From: Flavobacteriales bacterium UBA4011
GTDB lineage: Bacteria > Bacteroidota > Bacteroidia > Flavobacteriales_D > Crocinitomicaceae
Length of the DNA stretch: 6,257 bases
Reading direction: 5' to 3'
NCBI GenBank assembly: GCA_002384725.1
Contig: DGBF01000004.1
Location: 2,057 to 8,313 of the forward strand
This document shows, piece by piece, positions 1-6,257 of the stretch. Positions within the stretch are counted from its first letter, which is position 1. Each line of letters begins with the position of its first letter. Position numbers and translations under genes: made by a program. The notes under the pieces were generated by a model. The model had not been told where the DNA came from and searched no databases. It worked only from the letters and a program-made list of their open reading frames with translations.

Positions 1-84
1 GAATACGTGAGCGTGCAAGACATGCAAAAAGCGGTTAAAACGATTGTTGCTTTGTCTGAAATTTGGTCAAAACACAAAGTGTAA
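1..84 (+). CDS. pepT: Peptidase T (tripeptide aminopeptidase), C-terminal end only
   Basis: Only the last 27 codons are present, reading in frame 1 from the window edge to TAA at 82-84. The visible tail carries a tyrosine-valine pair, then DMQKAVKTIVALSEIW. From memory this resembles the C-terminus of PepT, the M20-family zinc aminopeptidase that removes the N-terminal residue from tripeptides in the cytoplasm; E. coli PepT ends with a similar stretch around MQKAVQVIVRIAEL. All metal-binding and catalytic residues lie outside the window, so the call rests on this tail alone. Another M20-type peptidase is the main alternative. The next gene, holA, begins 3 nt after the stop in the same reading frame, which suggests they share a transcript. 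Confidence 0.65.
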   Translation, partial: EYVSVQDMQKAVKTIVALSEIWSKHKV

Positions 85-87
85 GAT

Positions 88-1086
88 TTGGACCACCTCG
101 AACTCATAAAACAAGCGAAAGCAAAGAATTTTCATCCCATCTATTTATTGCATGGAGAGGAAGCCTTATTCATAGACCAAGTCAGTGATGCCATTGTTGA
201 GAACGCCTTGGAAGAGCACGAGCGTGATTTTAATTTGACGACTGCTTACGGAAAAGATGCCGATGTACTTCAACTCATTAACGAGGCGAAGAGTTACCCG
301 ACCATGGCTGAAAGAAGAGTTGTAATTCTTCGTGAAGCACAATCGTTTCAAGAGATTGCGGAATTGGAACCGTACATGAAGAATCCAAATCCGCAAACTA
401 TTTTTGTGCTTTGTTTTAAATACAAGAAACTTGACGCGCGCAGTGCTGTTTTTAAAGCGATAAAAGCGAATGGCATTATTTTTTTGGCAGAAAAGGTCAA
501 GGAATACAAGATGGTCGACTTCATCAAACGCATGGCGAAGGAGATGGGATACAACCTATCCGACAAAGCGGCTATCATGCTTTTTGAATTTCTAGGAACC
601 GATTTGAGTAGGATTCAAGGTGAACTGGACAAACTGAGTATACTCGTCGAAAAAGGAAGTCAGATCAACGAAGTTCATGTTGAGGAAAATATTGGGATTT
701 CAAAAGACTACAACATGTTTGAATTGACGAATGCTATTGCAGAGCGCGACGTTCCTAAAGCATTTCAAATCGTCAGTTATTTCGAAGCCAATCCCAAAAA
801 CGGACCATTGGTCGTTGTCGTCGGTAATTTATTTCGCTTCTTTTCTCAATTGATGCGCATGCATTTTATGAAAGGTGCTTCGGATGGAGAAATTGCCAAA
901 AAAGTCGGTATGCCGCCCTTTGCAGTTAACAAAAGTAAACCGTACTTGCGCGTTTACAATCCAAAGAAAATTAGTGCCAATATTGCCACGCTTCACGAAT
1001 ACGATTTGAAAAGCAAAGGTGTGGGCAACAGTCATTTTACCGAAGGCGAATTGATGCGCGAACTCGTTTTTAAATTGATGAATTAA
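88..1086 (+). CDS. holA: DNA polymerase III delta subunit
   Basis: This encodes the delta subunit of the clamp loader, a cytoplasmic protein that opens the DnaN sliding clamp during replication. The product is 332 residues, close to the usual length. Recognisable family stretches are the N-terminal PIYLLHGEEALFID (residues 17-30), a PTMAERRVVILREA segment (71-84) typical of the first domain, and LGTDLSRIQGELDKLS (169-184) in the domain leading to the helical collar. As expected for delta, no Walker A motif is seen. The start is TTG at 88. An in-frame TAA lies two codons upstream, and the first in-frame ATG (304, residue 73) or the TTG at residue 21 would remove conserved N-terminal sequence. 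No Shine-Dalgarno sequence is visible. The stop overlaps the rsmE start by one base (TAATG), suggesting translational coupling. Confidence 0.93.
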   Translation: MDHLELIKQAKAKNFHPIYLLHGEEALFIDQVSDAIVENALEEHERDFNLTTAYGKDADVLQLINEAKSYPTMAERRVVILREAQSFQEIAELEPYMKNPNPQTIFVLCFKYKKLDARSAVFKAIKANGIIFLAEKVKEYKMVDFIKRMAKEMGYNLSDKAAIMLFEFLGTDLSRIQGELDKLSILVEKGSQINEVHVEENIGISKDYNMFELTNAIAERDVPKAFQIVSYFEANPKNGPLVVVVGNLFRFFSQLMRMHFMKGASDGEIAKKVGMPPFAVNKSKPYLRVYNPKKISANIATLHEYDLKSKGVGNSHFTEGELMRELVFKLMN

Positions 1087-1775
1087 TGCACACGGCCTAT
1101 CATCTCTACTTCGATTCCAAGAGTGTCCAGCTTGTTTTAAGCGAGGAAGAATCACATCATTTGGTGAAAGTACTTCGTTATAGAGAGGGACAGCAATTAG
1201 AACTTTGCAATGGAATTGGCACCCGTGGAATTGCTAAAATCACCTTAGCCCATCCAAAGAAATGCGAAGTTGAGATACTTTCGAGCACTTTTGAAGAGAA
1301 ATCAGAACGTGAAATCCATTTGGCTATCGCTCCAACTAAAAACATGGACCGATTAGAATGGGTAATCGAAAAAGCGACTGAAATTGGTGTCGATACGATA
1401 ACACTTTTGCATTGCAAGAATAACGAACGCAAGATGGTCAAGATGGAACGTTTGCACAAGATTTTGCTTTCGGCCATGAAGCAATCGCAACGGTATTATT
1501 TGCCCCAATTAGTTGATCTAACTCCTCTTTTGACTTTCATCAAGGACAACCCAAACGGTGCTATTGCGCATTGTTACGACAACGATTCAGCGAAAGAAAC
1601 GATTCAAGAATGGAAAATGAACGGTCCTGTTATGATTGGTCCAGAGGGCGATTTCACGCTCGAAGAAGTCGATTTTGCGAAGAATAAAGGATACACTACT
1701 TTGGATTTGGGTAAGAATAGACTTAGAACTGAGACGGCGGCGGTGTTTGTTGTTTCGGTTTTAACCGTCAACTGA
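1086..1775 (+). CDS. rsmE: 16S rRNA (uracil1498-N3)-methyltransferase
   Basis: RsmE uses S-adenosylmethionine to methylate N3 of U1498 in 16S rRNA of the small ribosomal subunit. The product has 229 residues, near the family norm of about 240. The N-terminal part is the PUA-like RNA-binding domain, with HHLVKVLRYREGQ around residues 25-37. The C-terminal part is the SPOUT knotted methyltransferase domain, recognised by IGPEGDF (184-190) and LGKNRLRTETAAVF (208-221), which together build the SAM pocket. The ATG at 1086-1088 overlaps the holA stop by one base. The gene ends 17 nt before a convergent gene. Confidence 0.96.
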   Translation: MHTAYHLYFDSKSVQLVLSEEESHHLVKVLRYREGQQLELCNGIGTRGIAKITLAHPKKCEVEILSSTFEEKSEREIHLAIAPTKNMDRLEWVIEKATEIGVDTITLLHCKNNERKMVKMERLHKILLSAMKQSQRYYLPQLVDLTPLLTFIKDNPNGAIAHCYDNDSAKETIQEWKMNGPVMIGPEGDFTLEEVDFAKNKGYTTLDLGKNRLRTETAAVFVVSVLTVN

Positions 1776-1792
1776 TCTTGCAATTACTAAAA
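1776..1792. other. Convergent intergenic gap between the two gene runs
   Basis: Only 17 nt separate the stop of rsmE from the stop of the minus-strand MORN gene. The gap is A/T-rich. It contains no GC-rich hairpin followed by a T run on either strand. A weak imperfect hairpin sits just inside the rsmE end (about 1749-1772). Transcripts from the two sides probably overlap or end by a mechanism not visible here. Confidence 0.5.
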
Positions 1793-2839
1793 TTACTCCG
1801 CTTTTTTCCAAAACTTGCACCACCGCTTTTTCGATTTCTTGGGCTTATCGGTAAGAACGCCCGGCACATTGTCGTCTTCGTTTCCTTTTATAATTTCTGT
1901 TGGTTTTCCAAAAGAGTAAGTTTCTTCACCGTTCTCATTGTAAACGTGATCTTCTAACAGAACATCTTTTTTGTAAACATGTCTTCTTTTCATCGTTTGC
2001 GAGGGGAAATATTCCAAAAACTCACCTTCTTTTAAGCCTTTTTTGTAGTTCTCTTGGGTTTGAACATGACCCTGATAATAGAAGGTTTTGAACTCTCCAT
2101 TTTTAACCCCTTCGTCCCAATTTTCAACTTTCAAGAGCGTTCCATCATTGAAGTAATACTTTAGTACGCCGTCTTTTTGTCCGTTTTTAAAGTTGAGGTT
2201 TTCAAGCAAGGTACTGTCATCACTCCAATACTTATAAGAACCATTCAAACGACCAGCCAAATAATTTATCTCCTTTTTTATGATGGATTCAGGGTAATAC
2301 ATCCACTTCGTTCCATTCAATAGTCCTTTGCTATAATTTTCCCAAAGTGTGGTATCGCCATCTTTCGTGAAAAAGATAGATTTTCCGTGTTTGTCACCAA
2401 CTAGATAATTGATTTCCCATGCCAATTGATCCAAACTATCGTAATACAACATCCATTGACCATGCTCTTCGCCACCAAGGTGATTTCGCACCACTTGTCG
2501 GCAACCAGAACGGAAATACGTGGTATCCGAACCTTCCTCTCGCCCATTTACAAAAGTGATTCTTCGCTCTAGAAGTCCATGCGAAAAACAGGTTTCGCAG
2601 GTGCCTGAAAAAGGTGAACCGTCATTTCCAGAAAGAATGAGGTTGGTATTTTCATCAAAGGTCAGTTTCTCGTTGCAATCAACGATTCCAGCTACCTTGC
2701 CACATTCGATACCATTGATTCTTACATTTACACGTCTAGCCTTGTCGTAGCATTTCTCATCGTTTCTTTCGGGCAACTGAGCATAGACGAAAGCTGGAAG
2801 GAGTATTAAAAAACCAATCAGTAATTTCATTTTTTTCAT
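1793..2839 (-). CDS. Exported MORN-2 repeat protein
   Basis: The 348-residue product begins with a signal peptide: lysines at 2, 3 and 5, a hydrophobic core at 6-18, and a likely signal peptidase I site after VYA (residue 20) before Gln21. No Cys follows the cleavage site, so it is not an obvious lipoprotein. Residues 99-272 carry eight G-x3-G units starting at 99, 123, 148, 172, 196, 220, 244 and 268, with a looser ninth at 74. These are MORN_2/YwqK-like repeats, common in exported proteins of Bacteroidota and thought to form an elongated beta structure. Cysteines lie at 30, 46, 55, 81, 84 and 113, and the tail (about 331-348) is rich in Lys, Trp and Phe. Database names such as 'YwqK family antitoxin' do not establish a toxin-antitoxin role; function is unknown. 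It is the last gene of the minus run, 19 nt after the thioesterase stop. Confidence 0.85.
   Translation of the reverse strand: MKKMKLLIGFLILLPAFVYAQLPERNDEKCYDKARRVNVRINGIECGKVAGIVDCNEKLTFDENTNLILSGNDGSPFSGTCETCFSHGLLERRITFVNGREEGSDTTYFRSGCRQVVRNHLGGEEHGQWMLYYDSLDQLAWEINYLVGDKHGKSIFFTKDGDTTLWENYSKGLLNGTKWMYYPESIIKKEINYLAGRLNGSYKYWSDDSTLLENLNFKNGQKDGVLKYYFNDGTLLKVENWDEGVKNGEFKTFYYQGHVQTQENYKKGLKEGEFLEYFPSQTMKRRHVYKKDVLLEDHVYNENGEETYSFGKPTEIIKGNEDDNVPGVLTDKPKKSKKRWCKFWKKAE
1964..2620 (-). repeat. Array of about nine 24-codon MORN-2 repeats
   Basis: The coding sequence for residues 74-292 of the exported protein is a degenerate tandem array. Its glycine pairs recur every 24 codons (72 nt), apart from two steps of 25 codons (74 to 99 and 123 to 148). 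The period is clear in the protein. The DNA units have diverged, so recent duplication is not evident. Confidence 0.75.
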
Positions 2840-2858
2840 TATTAAAGTTCATCAATTA

Positions 2859-3263
2859 TCATTCTGCAACCAAAGCTTCGAGCGCCTCCCGCATTTTTGC
2901 AGGAATAGGTATAGAAGCATTCTGCAAAGAATCAAAGGACACCATGACTGAAATTCCTTTGGTATAAACAACTCCGTCCACTTGAATTTCATAACTCAAA
3001 GTAAAGGATTTGTTACCAATCTTTTCTGTCTTCATTAGAATTATCGGTTTGTCCGTCAATAAAACAGGTTGAATATAATCTATCTCATTTCGCGCCAAAA
3101 TGAAGCCATCCTTGTTGAAGTGCCATTTCGCGCCAAGCAGTTTTTTAAAATAATGCACTCGGGTCATTTCGAAATACGATAGGTAAATCGAATTATTTAC
3201 ATGGCCCATTAAATCGATGTCTGAAAATCTGACTTGTATTTCAATAGGAGAAGGAAGGGTCAT
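2859..3263 (-). CDS. Acyl-CoA thioesterase, hot-dog fold (4-HBT family)
   Basis: The 134-residue product belongs to the 4-hydroxybenzoyl-CoA thioesterase/YbgC-like group, which hydrolyses the thioester of acyl-CoA or acyl-ACP in the cytoplasm. The signature is near the N-terminus: RFSDIDLMGHVNN (12-24) followed by IYLSYFE (26-32). Asp17 is in the position of the family catalytic aspartate, and His21-Val-Asn-Asn is the usual motif preceding the long helix. Length matches single-domain members (about 130-150). Substrate cannot be read from sequence. The ATG at 3263 overlaps the stop of the upstream dehydratase gene in an ATGA arrangement, so translational coupling is likely. This may be a general housekeeping esterase rather than a pathway-specific one. 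Confidence 0.9.
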   Translation of the reverse strand: MTLPSPIEIQVRFSDIDLMGHVNNSIYLSYFEMTRVHYFKKLLGAKWHFNKDGFILARNEIDYIQPVLLTDKPIILMKTEKIGNKSFTLSYEIQVDGVVYTKGISVMVSFDSLQNASIPIPAKMREALEALVAE

Positions 3264-5146
3264 TTTTTATCTAATTTTTCAAATTCGGAATTGTTGGAAA
3301 CGTATTCTGGCACTAAGCTTTTCATTTTAGCAACGAGTTTATGGTTGTCTTGTGCTCCAAACAGCTGAATTAATTCATCAATTTCATTTTCAATGCATGC
3401 TTCTAGTTCTCTGACTTTTGCCTTTAAAATTAAAGGATGATGCGTTGGCAAGGTGTTTTCATCATCAGCAAGCAGTTCTTCATACAGTTTCTCTCCTGGA
3501 CGAAGTCCTGTCACTTTTATTTCGATATCCTTACCGAGTTCCAGGCCGTTTAGCTTGATCATTTTCTTCGCCAAATCGATGATTTTAACGGACTCGCCCA
3601 TGTCGAAAACGAAAACTTCTCCGCCCTCACCCATTGCGCCAGCTTCCAAAACCAATTGGCAAGCTTCTGGAATTGTCATGAAGAAACGAGTAATCCGTTC
3701 ATCCGTTAAGGTAACTGGTCCACCTTGTTCTATTTGCTTTTGAAACAGCGGAATGACCGAGCCATTCGAACCGAGTACATTTCCAAATCGAGTGGTGATG
3801 AACTTCGTTTGTCCTTTTTGATTGGCTAACTGCGCGTACATTTCAGCAATACGCTTGGAAGCACCCATCACATTCGTTGGATTAACGGCTTTATCCGTAG
3901 AAATCATGACAAACTTCCCAACTTTAAATTCGAGTGCACAATCGACCAAATTACGTGTTCCCTCTACATTCGTTTTAATCGCCTCAGAAGGATTGCTTTC
4001 CATCAAAGGCACGTGTTTGTAGGCCGCTGAATGATAGACAATATCTGGTTTCGCGTGAGCAAACAAACGTTGCATGCGTTCCTTGTTTCGAATATCACCT
4101 ATGATCACCTCCAGCTCCGAACTGTGCAGTGTCCCTAGCAATTCGTTGTTCAAATCGTACATGGGCGATTCGGCCTGATCGAGCAATAAAATTTTCTTGG
4201 GTTTGTGCTCCAAAATCTGTTTCACCAAACCACTTCCAATAGAGCCAGCGGCGCCTGAAACGAGAATAGTTTTACCAGTTATTTGTGTTTTAATCTTGTC
4301 TTCGCTCAGAACAATTGGGTCGCGCCCCAATAAATCTTCAATTTGTATTTTCCCAATCTGTTTGGCAGAAAACTCTCCATTGATCCAGGATTTTGGACTC
4401 GGAACTTTTTGCACTTTCACATCATTTTGGATGCAGGTTTCAAGAATATTCTGTTTGTTTTTTTCAGATGGATTTTGAATGGCAACGATGACTAGTGTCA
4501 CTCCTTCTTCCTTGATTAAATTGTCCAGTTTATTGCTGTGGTAAATCTTCAATCCTTCTAATCGCGTACCATCTAGTTTTTTGTTGTCGTCGATAAAACC
4601 GATGATTTTATAGGAAATACGCACGTCTTTTTCTATCGTTCGTTTGGTGATGAGTCCAGAAATTCCTGCTCCGTAAATTAGAATTCTTTCATCTTCGTCC
4701 TTGTTTTTTATAGATTCGAGATACAATAATTTGACCGTAAATCGAAGTACAATAATCAAAACAAAAGAAGCGAGAAACTCAATTAGTAAAACTGAAGTTG
4801 GAAAGAGAAAATATCCATCGAACCAAAAGACCCGAACAAATCCGAGACCTAAAAACAAAAGAGAACACGCGGCAACGGCAAAGAAAATTCGTTTCATGTC
4901 CGCAGTTGACGTATGACGAACCAAGCCTTTATGAATGGAAAAGAGGTAAAAAACGATGGCTTTTACAAGAAAGAAAATAACAATAGAACGAGATAGAATC
5001 TCCCATTCCTGACGAATCATTTCTTCGTCGGCCTTTAAATCGAAACGGATTATATAAGCAAACCCCAAAGCTATAGCCGAAATGACTAAATCGATAAGGA
5101 TGATTACCCAACGTGGTGTGTTGCTTTGCGGTAAAAGCTGGAACAT
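3260..5146 (-). CDS. Membrane-bound UDP-sugar 4,6-dehydratase, WbpM/CapD/PglF type
   Basis: Enzymes of this type remove water from UDP-GlcNAc to give a UDP-4-keto-6-deoxy sugar, an early step toward amino sugars of capsule, O-antigen or glycoprotein glycans. The product is 628 residues from ATG at 5146, the length of full-size WbpM-like proteins. About four membrane segments lie near 12-34, 53-73, 88-108 and 115-138. A first Rossmann domain has GAGISG (159-164), and the catalytic domain has GAAGSIGSG (298-306). Asp418, Lys419, Met427 and Lys431 in STDKAVNPTNVMGASK fit the active site, with Met in place of the usual SDR Tyr, as in WbpM. LRPGEKLYEELL follows at 548-559. A TTG two codons upstream (5152) could add two residues, but ATG is preferred. 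It starts 19 nt after the reductase stop. The exact sugar cannot be determined. Confidence 0.93.
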   Translation of the reverse strand: MFQLLPQSNTPRWVIILIDLVISAIALGFAYIIRFDLKADEEMIRQEWEILSRSIVIFFLVKAIVFYLFSIHKGLVRHTSTADMKRIFFAVAACSLLFLGLGFVRVFWFDGYFLFPTSVLLIEFLASFVLIIVLRFTVKLLYLESIKNKDEDERILIYGAGISGLITKRTIEKDVRISYKIIGFIDDNKKLDGTRLEGLKIYHSNKLDNLIKEEGVTLVIVAIQNPSEKNKQNILETCIQNDVKVQKVPSPKSWINGEFSAKQIGKIQIEDLLGRDPIVLSEDKIKTQITGKTILVSGAAGSIGSGLVKQILEHKPKKILLLDQAESPMYDLNNELLGTLHSSELEVIIGDIRNKERMQRLFAHAKPDIVYHSAAYKHVPLMESNPSEAIKTNVEGTRNLVDCALEFKVGKFVMISTDKAVNPTNVMGASKRIAEMYAQLANQKGQTKFITTRFGNVLGSNGSVIPLFQKQIEQGGPVTLTDERITRFFMTIPEACQLVLEAGAMGEGGEVFVFDMGESVKIIDLAKKMIKLNGLELGKDIEIKVTGLRPGEKLYEELLADDENTLPTHHPLILKAKVRELEACIENEIDELIQLFGAQDNHKLVAKMKSLVPEYVSNNSEFEKLDKK

Positions 5147-5165
5147 GGTCAAATTTAAAAAGAAT

Positions 5166-5876
5166 CTATGAATAAAGACCTCCGTTCAGGTTAATGGTTT
5201 GTCCTGTGACATAAGCACCTTCATCTGAGCTCAACCATTTAATGGTACTGGCGATTAAGTTTGGTTCCCCCAGTCGATTCATAGGAATTTGATTTACAAT
5301 GTCATCCAACTGGTTTTCAGGCACTTCTTCAATCATTCCTGTATTGAAATAACCGAGCGCTAAGACATTTGCATTGATTTGAAAATGGGCTAACTCTTTG
5401 GATAAAGACTTCGTTAACCCGATTAATCCAGCTTTAGACGCAGCGTAAGCAGATGTTCCGATGTAACCTGTTTGCGCAACGACAGAACTGATGTTGATAA
5501 TACTGCCTCCTTTTCGTTCACGAAGGTGCGGAATAACTGCTTTTGCCAAATAAAATGGTGCATCAAGATTGATTGCCAAGGTGTTCTTCCAGGCTTCCGA
5601 TTCCGTTTTCCACGTCATAGCACTGTGGGAAACTCCCGCATTGTTGATGAGAATGTCAATTTGACCGAAATGAAGAATGACCTTTTTGATCATCTCTTGA
5701 ATTTCGGATTCTTGTCGCAAATCCGCTTGAAAATAATAGCAGTCTGCGTTTTCTTCTAGTTCTTTTTCTCCCTTATAGTAGTGCAAGGCCATTCGAAATT
5801 CATCTTTGAGCAATCGAGCCAATTCTCGACCCAATCCACCAGAAGCGCCTGTCAGAAGTATTACTTTTTTTTCCAT
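5166..5876 (-). CDS. FabG-like short-chain dehydrogenase/reductase
   Basis: This is a 236-residue classical SDR, similar to 3-oxoacyl-ACP reductase. It has the cofactor motif TGASGGLG (9-16), NNAG (78-81), Asn103 in AINLDAPF, and the catalytic Ser131, Tyr144 and Lys148 (YAASK) with the 13-residue Ser-Tyr spacing of FabG. The C-terminus GQTINLNGG is also typical. No acidic residue ends strand 2 (ALHYYKG), which suits NADPH more than NADH. It probably reduces a keto group to a hydroxyl, on an acyl-ACP or acyl-CoA or on a sugar; the substrate is not fixed by sequence. It is unlikely to be the main fatty-acid FabG, because it sits in an apparent glycan operon. The ATG lies 16 nt inside the upstream transferase gene, next to an A8 tract. 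Confidence 0.88.
   Translation of the reverse strand: MEKKVILLTGASGGLGRELARLLKDEFRMALHYYKGEKELEENADCYYFQADLRQESEIQEMIKKVILHFGQIDILINNAGVSHSAMTWKTESEAWKNTLAINLDAPFYLAKAVIPHLRERKGGSIINISSVVAQTGYIGTSAYAASKAGLIGLTKSLSKELAHFQINANVLALGYFNTGMIEEVPENQLDDIVNQIPMNRLGEPNLIASTIKWLSSDEGAYVTGQTINLNGGLYS
5861..5876 (-). other. Gene overlap with A8 slippery tract
   Basis: On the minus strand this overlap reads ATGGAAAAAAAAGTAA. In the transferase frame the codons are TGG AAA AAA AAG TAA, so the last seven bases before the stop are A AAA AAG, the same heptamer known from the E. coli dnaX frameshift site. In the reductase frame the same bases are ATG GAA AAA AAA GTA. The reductase frame is -1 relative to the transferase. 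The sequence is certain; any slippage function is inferred. Confidence 0.5.
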
Positions 5877-6257
5877 TTATTTTTTAATGCTTTTAATGCT
5901 TTGTACCAAATTGGTCCATCGTTCCACGAATAACCGAAATATTGTTGATCCTTACCGCCAAAACAGCGATTGAACTTTCGCACGCCTTCTGCGCGCGAAC
6001 CGCCAAAATCAAAGGTACGATTTGATTCGAAAGCAAGCTGAATGCCTTGGTGAATTAAAGCATACATTCCGCCATTATTCTTCCATTTTGATGTGCATGT
6101 TCCTTTGAGGTACAGAATACTTTGGTCGGTTTCGATTAAAAATATTGTTCCTGCTAATTCGCCTTTCTCGAAAAAACTAAATTGGTGTAATGATTTGTTT
6201 GAATGCGCTTTAGACATGACATCATTAAGTAAATCAAAATCAGTATGTTGCAGGGTG
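5861..6257 (-). CDS. FemAB/GNAT-type acyltransferase, C-terminal part
   Basis: The frame is open to the right edge of the window, so the true start is outside; 131 residues are visible. An internal ATG at 6217 is not a likely start because coding continues upstream of it. The visible part matches the C-terminal GNAT fold of FemAB-like or Acetyltransf_6 proteins. A strand pair around AGTIFLIE and ILYLKGT leads to a helix (GGMYALIHQGIQLAFES), then FDFGGS (encoded at 5996-6013) followed by GVRKFNRCFGG and the aromatic YFGYSW. Relatives move acyl or aminoacyl groups onto amino groups of sugars or peptides in the cytoplasm. The end is lysine-rich, partly encoded by a 9-bp tandem repeat. It overlaps the reductase gene by 16 nt. 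The acyl donor and acceptor cannot be read from this fragment. Confidence 0.75.
   Translation of the reverse strand, partial: TLQHTDFDLLNDVMSKAHSNKSLHQFSFFEKGELAGTIFLIETDQSILYLKGTCTSKWKNNGGMYALIHQGIQLAFESNRTFDFGGSRAEGVRKFNRCFGGKDQQYFGYSWNDGPIWYKALKALKNKWKKK
5882..5899 (-). repeat. Two tandem copies of a 9-bp unit
   Basis: On the plus strand ttttaatgc occurs twice back to back. It encodes the repeated Lys-Ala-Leu in the transferase tail (KALKALKNK). It is a short in-frame microduplication with no other apparent role, and it makes the sequence upstream of the reductase start A-rich. Confidence 0.6.

Noticed and set aside
829..1155. Antisense open frame of 108 codons over holA and rsmE
   Set aside because: It lies opposite two well-supported genes, crosses their boundary and has no recognisable domain. 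It is a shadow frame.
1749..1772. Imperfect inverted repeat (gttg, cggtt / aaccg, caac) at the rsmE end as a terminator
   Set aside because: The stem is short with unequal bulges and a 2-nt loop, and no T run follows on either strand. It also lies in coding sequence.
1793..2839. Toxin-antitoxin antitoxin (the YwqK label given to many MORN-2 proteins)
   Set aside because: The protein has a signal peptide and no adjacent toxin-like gene, so a cytoplasmic antitoxin role is not supported.
4197..4478. Plus-strand open frame of 93 codons inside the dehydratase gene, with similar ones at 3453-3743 and 3822-4022
   Set aside because: They lie opposite conserved Rossmann and catalytic regions and show low-complexity, cysteine- and serine-rich translations typical of antisense frames.
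5150..5157. TAAATTTG on the minus strand just before the dehydratase ATG, resembling the Bacteroidota -7 box TAnnTTTG
   Set aside because: No TTG-type -33 element lies at the right distance upstream. The predicted start of transcription would fall on the ATG itself, and the 19-nt spacing suggests an internal operon position. A chance match in A/T-rich sequence is likely.
5861..6217. A complete 118-residue protein starting at the ATG at 6217
   Set aside because: The frame is open upstream through 6257, and the peptide is only the C-terminal half of a larger FemAB/GNAT-like fold. It is annotated as partial instead.

Overview
The window looks like chromosomal DNA from a member of the Bacteroidota, most likely a flavobacterium-like lineage. 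This is inferred from protein style (Bacteroidota-type HolA and RsmE, an exported MORN-2 repeat protein, a FemAB/GNAT-like transferase), from the absence of clear Shine-Dalgarno sequences before starts, and from A/T-rich start regions. No database search was possible, so the taxon is an inference.

The left part (1-1775, plus strand) is a tightly packed housekeeping run. It holds the last 27 codons of a probable peptidase T gene, then holA (DNA polymerase III delta, clamp loader), then rsmE (16S rRNA m3U1498 methyltransferase). The pepT stop and the holA start are separated by 3 nt in the same frame, and holA and rsmE overlap by one base (TAATG).

The right part (1793-6257, minus strand) is one compact run, read from right to left. 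It holds the C-terminal end of a FemAB/GNAT-type acyltransferase (open at the window edge), a FabG-like short-chain reductase, a membrane-bound WbpM/CapD/PglF-type nucleotide-sugar 4,6-dehydratase, a hot-dog thioesterase of the 4-hydroxybenzoyl-CoA thioesterase family, and an exported MORN-repeat protein. Neighbouring genes overlap by 16 nt and 4 nt or are separated by 19 nt, so co-transcription is likely. The dehydratase suggests a surface-polysaccharide or protein-glycosylation locus. A FabG-like reductase and an acyltransferase beside it are compatible with making an acylated amino sugar, but that is a hypothesis.

The two runs converge at a 17-nt gap (1776-1792) with no convincing terminator. 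No RNA genes, mobile elements, CRISPR arrays or non-coding stretch above 300 nt were seen. The most distinctive local signal is the 16-nt overlap between the acyltransferase and reductase genes. It contains A8 and reads A AAA AAG directly before the upstream stop, placed so that a -1 shift would fuse the two proteins. No clearly novel multi-gene system is evident.
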